In this document: positions 7,501 through 12,203 of the stretch, piece by piece
Numbering within the stretch: position 1 is the first letter of the stretch
Layout: each line of letters starts with the position of its first letter
Source: Euperipatoides rowelli
Taxonomy: Eukaryota > Onychophora > Udeonychophora > Euonychophora > Peripatopsidae
Length of the DNA stretch: 12,203 nt
Assembly (NCBI GenBank): GCA_003024985.2
Contig: PXIH01S0019138.1
Strand: one strand, 5' to 3'
Translations under genes and position numbers: made by a program
The notes under the pieces: model-generated
What the model saw: the letters and a program-made list of their open reading frames with translations, nothing else
Told to the model about the DNA's origin: nothing
Database searches by the model: none

Positions 7501-10500
7501 ACTGTAAATGTATATTTTATATAGAAATGCCAGAAATTTTTATGGGAAAATTTTCATATAGGCTATACAGTAAATGATGAATGGATAAAAAAATTCAATA
7601 TTTTGTGATACATTGTGATGAAAACAAAAAGGATTCTGCATTTTTATTTTATGTCTGGTGTAGGAAATATTTTGATGTAAAGTATTTTTTTTATTATTTT
7701 AACAATAGCAGGCAAGTGGGCCCGATGGATCATGGGGCCCAGGCCCAGCGGGCCCATGCCTAAAATGATACTGTACAACCACCTGCTGTTAAGTTGGACT
7801 AAGTAAAAATAGTATTTAGAAAGAGTTTAGATTTGTTTTTCTTTTAAAGATAGGCCTACAATATCAGTTTCTTAGTATTTATTCAATTTTAATGTTTTGG
7901 TACTGATTTAAACTTTAATTGTACAGCATCATTTTTTTTTCAATAAAATTTCTTTATTGAGTTTATCTAACCTTAGAGATAGAATCTATTTCAAATCTGA
8001 CAGATTTTAAAATAGTTTCGATTACTGGGATTTTTGCTTTATTAGGCTAATATCCTTCGTGAAGGAATTTTACAGTAGCCTACAGGTGAAATCACTTTAA
8101 ATAAATACCAATATATTGAAATGTATTTACCTTGAAATTTTTTTTTGTCTCACATATTTTAAACATGCTTTTAAAAAATTAAAATCATATACAATTTATA
8201 CAGTCTGGTGAAGAATTAATATGAAAAGCTTTTGTTACATGGAAAAGGGATTAACCTTGTGTACACAAAACTTTCTATTCAAGGATAAAATTTAAATAAA
8301 CTCGAGCCTATTTCTAAAAGTGAAATATAAGTATAAAAGAATGCTTATGTTTGAATGTGTGTGTGAGAGCGAGAGAGAGTATTTATGATAGTTTTAAAAG
8401 CATAGATATTGTATGGTTGTAGGAAGAGTGGTTTTAATAGATTTTTCTTCTTGCTTTTTAGAAAACTATGTATGGTGCTAATGTAATAATTTTCGAAGGT
8501 ATTCTGGCATTTTATCACAAGGAGATATTAAAGGTAAGCAAAAAAAAAAAATGGCAGAAAATCATTTTATAATTCTAAAGAAAAATTATTTTCTTATTGA
8601 AACTACAGTGAAGGTTTCTCTCTCCATTGGGAAATATAAAGTTGTGCATTGCTTGTTTACTTCCTATGTATTCAATTATAACAAACCCATTCATGCCATT
8701 TGCATGTGGAACGAATCTAGACCATTGTTAAGCTCAATATATGTTTTATTTGTTTCTGATCAAACCTAGACTATGTCATGGTTGAAATAAGCATAATATA
8801 GAGGGACTTATTCCCCTCACCAAGTTTACATGAATAAAAATAAAAATATGTTTATGCCTTCCCCTTTTCCAAACACAGATGGTGACAACTTGAGTTTACC
8901 ATACCAATAAATATTGTATTTTCAGATTATTAAAATAACTATTATGAAATTTAAATTCGTTAATTTATATTTCTAATAATAAAAAAAAGTTCAAAGCGAA
9001 GTTTTTTATTAAGAAAAATGTATACCATAAAATATATTTGATAAATGTAATTTCTTGTTATTTTCAGCTTAGAATATTTTATTTTTACTCGTTTGTAAAA
9101 ATCTTGCGACTAAAATTTATTAAAAAAAAAGATTCAGATGCAAATTTGTGGGAAACTAAAGATAGTAATTCTTGACCTCCAATACTTTCTATTTTGATAT
9201 AGTTTAATCATTTCATTGGGACTTTTTATTGCTCTATTGTAATTTTTTTTTATTAATTCATTTAGTAATCTGTAAGCATGTTTTATTTTTCTTTCCTACA
9301 ACTTAAAGGACTTGTACTCATCACAATTTTGAAATCAATGGGCACAAAACTAAGCCCACCAAAGTAGGAGGGGGTTCACACACACCAAACTATATCTATG
9401 TTCCCCCAATCTTAAATTTGTTCTTTGTGCCCCTTAACAAAGTTACTTGAAAAGAAAACAAGATCTCCAAATACAAACTATTTCTTATTTTTTTTTCTAT
9501 TCTTAAATTTATGATAGAAACAAATAGAGCAAATCTATTAAATTAATATGTGAAAATGTTTATATTTTTCTTCAAGACAAGAAAAGATTTCCAAATAACC
9601 CATTTTAGTATTTTTCTTTGGTAATTTATAGATATTAATTAATTTTTTTTTTTAATCAGATTTAATTTTAATGTTTATACTTTTTCAGATTATGGATATG
9701 AAAATATTTGTTGAAACTGATTCAGACATTCGATTAGCAAGAAGGTTAAGGCGAGATATAACCGAGCGGAATCGAGATTTAGTTGGTGTACTTAAACAAT
9801 ATGAAAAGTTTGTCAAACCAGCATTTGAATATTACATTGAACCAACAATGGTCCACGCAGATCTGATAGTTCCTCGAGGTCTCGTGAATATTAATTGTTT
9901 TATTTTCTACCCTAATTTTGATAAGAGAGATGGATAGCATAATGTATTATTTAAAGATATACCATCACCAAAATTATTTTAATACATATAAAACAATTAG
10001 CATTATAATTAACGAAAACAAAATATTTTTTTTAATTTTTGATGTTTCATTAATTTTATATTATTTTAATTTTTTTTTAATTAATTAATTATTACTTTAT
10101 TAAAGTACAGTATATAACAATTCAATGTCAGATTCAGATAATAAATAACTTTATATGTCCTCTGTGAGCATAGTCCTCGAGATATCACTTTTCAGCAAAG
10201 ATTAATAAAAAACAAGAAAATACACACACTGCATAGTATTGGCTAGCATCATTGGCGCATAAAAATACTTTACAGTTATATTAGGCAGGGTATGCCTTTA
10301 TCCAGGCACGGAAATTTTAAATAGAATATTAAGCCTATGCTTTATTTCTAATACGCTGTATGCACCACTCAACCATTAATATGGTAATCTAGAAATAGTA
10401 TGTCTAGAGGTTAGAAAAGCATGAACAAAGGTAGGATGCATATGGTGATCGCCACTTAGCCACCTGGATTAACACGTCCCTGATGGTATAGGCCTATTTT

Positions 10501-11390
10501 TTTTCCTAACAGAAGAACCAATTTAGCATTTTAAATAAATTGCAAATTTACTGTTACAGTAATCATCTGTTGAAGCTTTCAACCATGTGTAAGTAGTGTG
10601 GCAATAATATAGTGACAGGTGTAAGTTAGATCGTGCTCTCAACAATGATGACAACCATTTTTGGGATAGGGATGAAAAAATGGCAACCAGGCTGCACATT
10701 TTTTTTTTCTGAATTTAATTCTACTTTTCTCCATTTGTACTACAAAAATACACTATCATAAAATGTGAATGAACTAGAATTTACTTTATTTTAAATAAAA
10801 AGTGCTTGGTGTCNTTGGTGGGAAAAAGTTTCGGAACTGAGATGTATAATTGTTTGGAAGGTCTCCCACCCTCTTGCTACTGCCAGAAGGGTTTCCATTT
10901 TTTTTTTTAATACCTGATTAAGCTAGTTATGCTGCACATTTGGAGAAAACAATTCTTCTTGCAGCTGGAACTCTTGAAGCCTAATTTGTTAAATTGTTAT
11001 AATGTCATCTATTGTGAAATTAAATTCGATTCTACAATTAAGTAATATTTGTTAGTAAAAGATTAAGCTAAGCTTTGATTGAATAATTTAAAACGAATAA
11101 ATGAAAATATTTTTATTCATTATACATTTGTTGCCAAGTGATGAGAAATGTATTGGTTTTAAATAAAGCTCTTGCCAATTGATAATGCATCATTCTGTAA
11201 GACTATTATGATAGTTTAGTAGCATTTTAATAAATTGCTTAAATTTATCTATTATTGCCTTAAGAATTTGATGTACTTAATTTAAAATTCTTATTACCTA
11301 ATTTTATTTTAAAATATTGTACTTATAGGTGGTGAAAATGAAATAGCAATAAATCTCATAGTTCAGCATGTTCATACACAATTACAGTTG
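4374..11390 (+). CDS. UCKL1: Uridine-cytidine kinase-like 1, partial gene, four internal exons
   Basis: Joining 4374-4544, 8462-8533, 9689-9878 and 11329-11390 gives 165 in-frame codons with no stop. The product belongs to the uridine kinase family, which phosphorylates uridine and cytidine to UMP and CMP with ATP or GTP in pyrimidine salvage. Seen in order: [21 protein letters not shown] (nucleoside-binding region), [38 protein letters not shown] (lid), [26 protein letters not shown] and [13 protein letters not shown]. The strings [28 protein letters not shown] and IVQHVH.QL match animal UCKL1 better than UCK1/UCK2, as recalled from the family. UCKL1 proteins are about 550 residues, so this is roughly the middle third. 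Missing are the P-loop (GGxxxSGKT), the catalytic DSFY motif and the C-terminal UPRT-like domain. All junctions are GT/AG, with phases 0, 0 and 1 inside the set. The gene assignment is firm; kinase activity of this protein is inferred. Confidence 0.95.
5222..5262. repeat. Paired T-run and A-run
   Basis: A run of about 14 T is followed some 15 bases later by a run of about 14 A, so the two can pair as a simple hairpin. It is low-complexity sequence and no element was recognised. Confidence 0.7.
5813..5934. mobile_element. MITE-like foldback element with 36-bp terminal inverted repeats
   Basis: The left arm 5813-5848 and right arm 5899-5934 are reverse complements over 36 nt with two mismatches, both starting TATAAGGCAAATAA. 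The 50-bp centre is A/T-rich, including a T run of about 16. Both outer ends read TATAAGG, compatible with a TA target duplication (TA|TAAGGC...GCCTTA|TA) as made by Tc1/mariner-type transposases. With about 122 bp and no coding capacity it fits a miniature inverted-repeat transposable element. The superfamily is inferred only from the possible TA duplication. Confidence 0.78.
6647..6693 (+). repeat. 47-bp exact direct repeat, copy 1, ending at an N
   Basis: These 47 bases (atcactttcaatggacatca...) end at the N at 6694. They are identical to 7243-7289, which start right after the N at 7242. The arrangement is the same as the 155-bp pair upstream: an unmerged overlap between two contigs with a third segment placed between them. 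Confidence 0.97.
6695..7241. other. N-bracketed segment 2, unidentified
   Basis: This 547-base segment interrupts the hAT transposase fragment and sits between two copies of the same 47-bp sequence. It is AT-rich, with an A run near 7046-7060 and an ATTT microsatellite at 7121-7140. Short open frames on both strands (6590-6784 plus, crossing the N; 6758-6973 minus) show no recognisable motif. It is either a contig placed wrongly or an allele-specific insertion. Confidence 0.75.
7121..7140. repeat. (TTAT/ATTT)n microsatellite
   Basis: About four to five tandem tetranucleotide units of ATTT are present within segment 2. It is a simple sequence repeat. Confidence 0.8.
7243..7289 (+). repeat. 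47-bp exact direct repeat, copy 2, starting after an N
   Basis: This copy is identical to 6647-6693. On the minus strand it encodes the residues up to SIESD of the hAT transposase, and its continuation is found at 6646 and not in the segment placed next to it. That supports collapsing the two copies. Confidence 0.97.
8355..8380. repeat. Compound GT/GA microsatellite
   Basis: A short (TG)n run passes into (GA)n with one interruption (gagagcgagagagag), about 100 bases upstream of UCKL1 exon B. It lies upstream of the exon's pyrimidine tract and is not expected to be part of the splice acceptor. Confidence 0.85.
8462..8533 (+). CDS. UCKL1: UCKL1 exon B: FEGILAF strand
   Basis: This is a 24-codon exon, phase 0 at both ends. 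It follows a strong pyrimidine tract ending in tttttag and is followed by the good donor gtaagc. Its translation, [17 protein letters not shown] followed by YHKEILK, joins exon A (HSRDKRM) with the same spacing as the vertebrate HSR-x4[14 protein letters not shown] block. The IIFEGILAF segment is a hydrophobic core strand of the P-loop kinase fold ending in a conserved Glu that lies near the active site in the uridine kinase family. It is too short to recognise alone by ORF length; its identity rests on the motif and on joining exactly to both neighbours. Confidence 0.95.
8534..9688 (+). other. UCKL1: UCKL1 intron between exons B and C
   Basis: This is a phase 0 intron of 1155 bases, donor gtaagc and acceptor tttttcag. 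It is mostly A/T-rich. A GC-richer patch near 9340-9432 is bounded by a 9-bp inverted repeat (GGGCACAAA at 9340-9348 and TTTGTGCCC at 9424-9432), which may be a small repeat remnant. The open frame at 8551-8769 has no recognisable motif. Confidence 0.88.
9689..9878 (+). CDS. UCKL1: UCKL1 exon C: lid and core helices
   Basis: This exon is 190 nt long, phase 0 at its start (acceptor tttttcag) and phase 1 at its end. It encodes [20 protein letters not shown], then [29 protein letters not shown] and ADLIVPRG. The Arg-rich stretch corresponds to the ATP-binding lid of uridine kinases. The usual ERGRD appears here as ERNRD, an Asn in place of Gly. The end point is set by homology: CCT CGA G joins GT GGT GAA in the next exon to give [12 protein letters not shown], the same length as the vertebrate segment. 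The donor required for that, gtctcg, is weak. A second GT (gtgaat) five bases downstream would put the next exon out of frame. The reading frame runs on into the intron until a stop near 9935. Confidence 0.95.
9879..11328 (+). other. UCKL1: UCKL1 intron between exons C and D
   Basis: This is a phase 1 intron of 1450 bases with a weak donor (gtctcg) and the acceptor acttatag. It is AT-rich, with AATT repeats near 10078-10092. Moderately GC-richer stretches at about 10290-10500 and 10800-10980 may be old repeat copies, but none was identified. One ambiguous base lies at 10814. Confidence 0.85.
11329..11390 (+). CDS. UCKL1: UCKL1 exon D: end of the kinase domain
   Basis: This exon is 62 nt long. 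It completes the split Gly codon from exon C and adds 20 codons ending in phase 0. It lies between the acceptor acttatag and the consensus-like donor gtgagt. The translation [20 protein letters not shown] matches the conserved AI.LIVQH.H.QL helix that closes the kinase domain in UCKL1. In vertebrates the next residues begin the linker to the C-terminal UPRT-like domain. No matching exon was found in the remaining 813 bases, so the gene continues beyond the window. The exon is very short and was recognised by motif and phase. Confidence 0.93.
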
Positions 11391-12203
11391 GTGAGTCTTC
11401 TTTTATCGATAACTATGGTTAATTTAATTGTTTGCTTTTTGTAATGTACTTACTATTTGCCACTATTTCATTTATATCTTTGTTTTAAGCAATATTTAAT
11501 ATTAGGTACTGTATATGTACACTGTATAAACAATATGTACCAGGATTGTCCAAGCTTTTGATACTTAATATCACCTTAATACAATTCAACATGGCTGGAA
11601 ATCTTCTGTCCAACTTTTTTTCAAAATGGCATTATTTGATAAGCTTTTTTTTTTTTGTGCTATCAAATCCTACAAAACAATTTGTTCATTATAAAGATTC
11701 ATTATTATTAATGCTCTAGTACTTTTTACTAAAATTAATTTTTACTAATTCCAAGTATAAATAATAGAACCTTTTTTTATTGACCTAAAAAACATATTAA
11801 AATTTTTTAAACTTTTTTATTTGCTTACGTTAATGTCAGTTGAAAAATAATGTCTTCTTAAGAACGGTACAGTATCAATTTTAAGTGTGCAGTAGCATGA
11901 GCCAAGATACAACATGATATATGGCGCTAACAAGACACAGTGAAATGTTTTTAAAGTTCCAAAATTACAAATTTTGATCTGAGCAAATGCACGCACCTGT
12001 TTCAAAACTGACATTAAGGGGAGACGAGGTGCTGAAAACTATTTTTCACATTATTAAGGCTAGAGTTCTAAAATTTTGCAGAAATGTTACTCTTGATGAT
12101 ATAAGATGAAATATAGAAAATAATTCCCATCATGCATTTGGTTGCCATTGAAACGCCGCCATCTTGGAAAAATTATAGGTCGCCTAAGGGAGGGATCATC
12201 TAC
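11391..12203 (+). other. UCKL1: Start of the next UCKL1 intron, to the window edge
   Basis: This begins with the donor gtgagt after exon D. It is A/T-rich to about 11900 and then becomes GC-richer. No exon matching the UCKL1 linker or UPRT-like domain was found. The minus-strand open frame 11817-12014 has no recognisable motif. The last 70 bases contain adjoining RFX-like and YY1-like motifs. Confidence 0.75.
12141..12167. promoter_or_regulatory. Adjoining RFX X-box-like and YY1-like motifs
   Basis: GTTGCCATTGAAAC at 12141-12154 matches the RFX X-box consensus GTTGCCATGGCAAC at 12 of 14 positions. Immediately after it, 12155-12167 reads GCCGCCATCTTGG, the YY1 consensus core. The two abut without a gap in a locally GC-rich patch. 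Occupancy and function are inference; the block could also be part of a repeat. Confidence 0.3.

Larger units (their letters stand above)
6521..7501 (-). pseudogene. hAT transposase C-terminal fragment (ZMYM1-like, DUF4371/hAT dimerisation type)
   Basis: Reading the minus strand from 7501 gives [14 protein letters not shown], then [20 protein letters not shown] and FSKLK. After a frame change it gives [19 protein letters not shown], then SIESD at 7243. The same frame resumes at 6646 as [17 protein letters not shown] and ends at a TAG at 6521-6523. The [14 protein letters not shown] and [11 protein letters not shown] strings mark the C-terminal dimerisation region of hAT transposases annotated as zinc finger MYM-type 1-like. 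A frameshift (net +1 or -2) lies at the T7 run 7310-7316, with an immediate in-frame stop. The segment 6695-7241 interrupts the frame and is probably an assembly insert. Only about 127 codons remain; the zinc finger and catalytic core are absent. A ttttacag-like splice acceptor just precedes the homology, so this may be the last exon of the ancestral gene. Confidence 0.85.
6446..7773 (-). mobile_element. Decayed hAT-superfamily DNA transposon
   Basis: The element encloses a hAT transposase C-terminal remnant read on the minus strand. At 6446 the plus strand reads CAAGGCCGTCTTTAG, close to the CAGGGCCGTCTTTAG-type terminus I recall for this group. At 7759-7773 CCTAAAATGATACTG looks like a degraded inverted copy. 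Flanking 8-mers taccacaa (6438-6445) and tacaacca (7774-7781) agree at 6 of 8 positions, fitting a worn 8-bp target duplication typical of hAT. GC-rich sub-terminal patches (6470-6500 and 7717-7757) share aagtggg and ccatg motifs. Without the doubtful insert 6695-7241 the element is about 0.73 kb, so it is a deletion derivative. It lies antisense inside a UCKL1 intron. Confidence 0.6.
4545..8461 (+). other. UCKL1: UCKL1 intron between exons A and B
   Basis: This is a phase 0 intron, donor gtaatg and acceptor ctttttag, about 3.9 kb as given and about 3.3 kb if the 47-bp overlap is collapsed. It holds a foldback element (5813-5934), a decayed hAT transposon on the opposite strand (about 6446-7773), the N-bracketed segment 6695-7241, microsatellites and many A/T tracts. 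Other open frames in it (for example 4638-4853, 5420-5602 and 7581-7763) are AT-rich and have no recognisable motif. Confidence 0.9.

Noticed and set aside
9340-9432. 9-bp inverted repeat (GGGCACAAA/TTTGTGCCC) as a transposon
   Set aside because: The arms are too short, no target duplication is visible and no copies can be checked; it is noted only within the intron description.
11817-12014. 65-codon minus-strand open frame
   Set aside because: There is no recognisable motif or exon signal, and its length is within chance for this much DNA.
1-12203. CRISPR arrays, bacterial operons, tRNA or rRNA genes
   Set aside because: No regularly spaced repeats with unique spacers, no dense coding and no cloverleaf or rRNA core was seen; the window is intron-rich eukaryotic DNA.

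Overview
The window is an AT-rich stretch of metazoan, probably invertebrate, nuclear DNA. Coding sequence is sparse and split into short exons by canonical GT/AG introns. The rest is A/T homopolymer tracts, microsatellites, foldback repeats and transposon debris. A phylum cannot be assigned safely. The palindrome TAGGCCTA occurs five times, which is a compositional quirk that may help place the genome (recollection suggests some marine invertebrates, but this is unchecked).

One protein-coding gene is recognised: the middle of a uridine-cytidine kinase-like 1 (UCKL1) gene on the plus strand. Four consecutive exons (4374-4544, 8462-8533, 9689-9878, 11329-11390) join in frame into 495 nt, or 165 codons. 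They cover the nucleoside-binding segment, the FEGILAF strand, the arginine-rich lid region and the start of the linker toward the C-terminal uracil phosphoribosyltransferase-like domain. The P-loop exon that must precede position 4374 and the exons after 11390 were not found in the window, so both ends of the gene are missing.

Layout: 1-4373 is upstream, presumably intronic, sequence with repeats. 4545-8461 is a large intron carrying a small foldback element (5813-5934) and, on the minus strand, a decayed hAT-superfamily transposon (about 6446-7773) with the conserved C-terminal end of its transposase. 8534-9688 and 9879-11328 are ordinary AT-rich introns. 11391-12203 is the start of the next intron, with a GC-richer right edge.

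The most consequential observation concerns the assembly. Single N characters at 2957/4163 and 6694/7242 bracket two segments (2958-4162 and 6695-7241). In both cases the sequence just before the first N is repeated exactly just after the second N (155 bp and 47 bp). The outer contigs therefore overlap each other directly, and the bracketed segments look misplaced or haplotype-specific. In the second case, collapsing the overlap restores a continuous hAT transposase reading frame across the junction. The first bracketed segment is unusually rich in structured repeats: an 85-bp tandem repeat with a conserved stem, a 13-bp stem, a perfect 27-bp hairpin and a possible tRNA-Lys-type primer-binding site. 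No previously undescribed multi-gene system is supported here.
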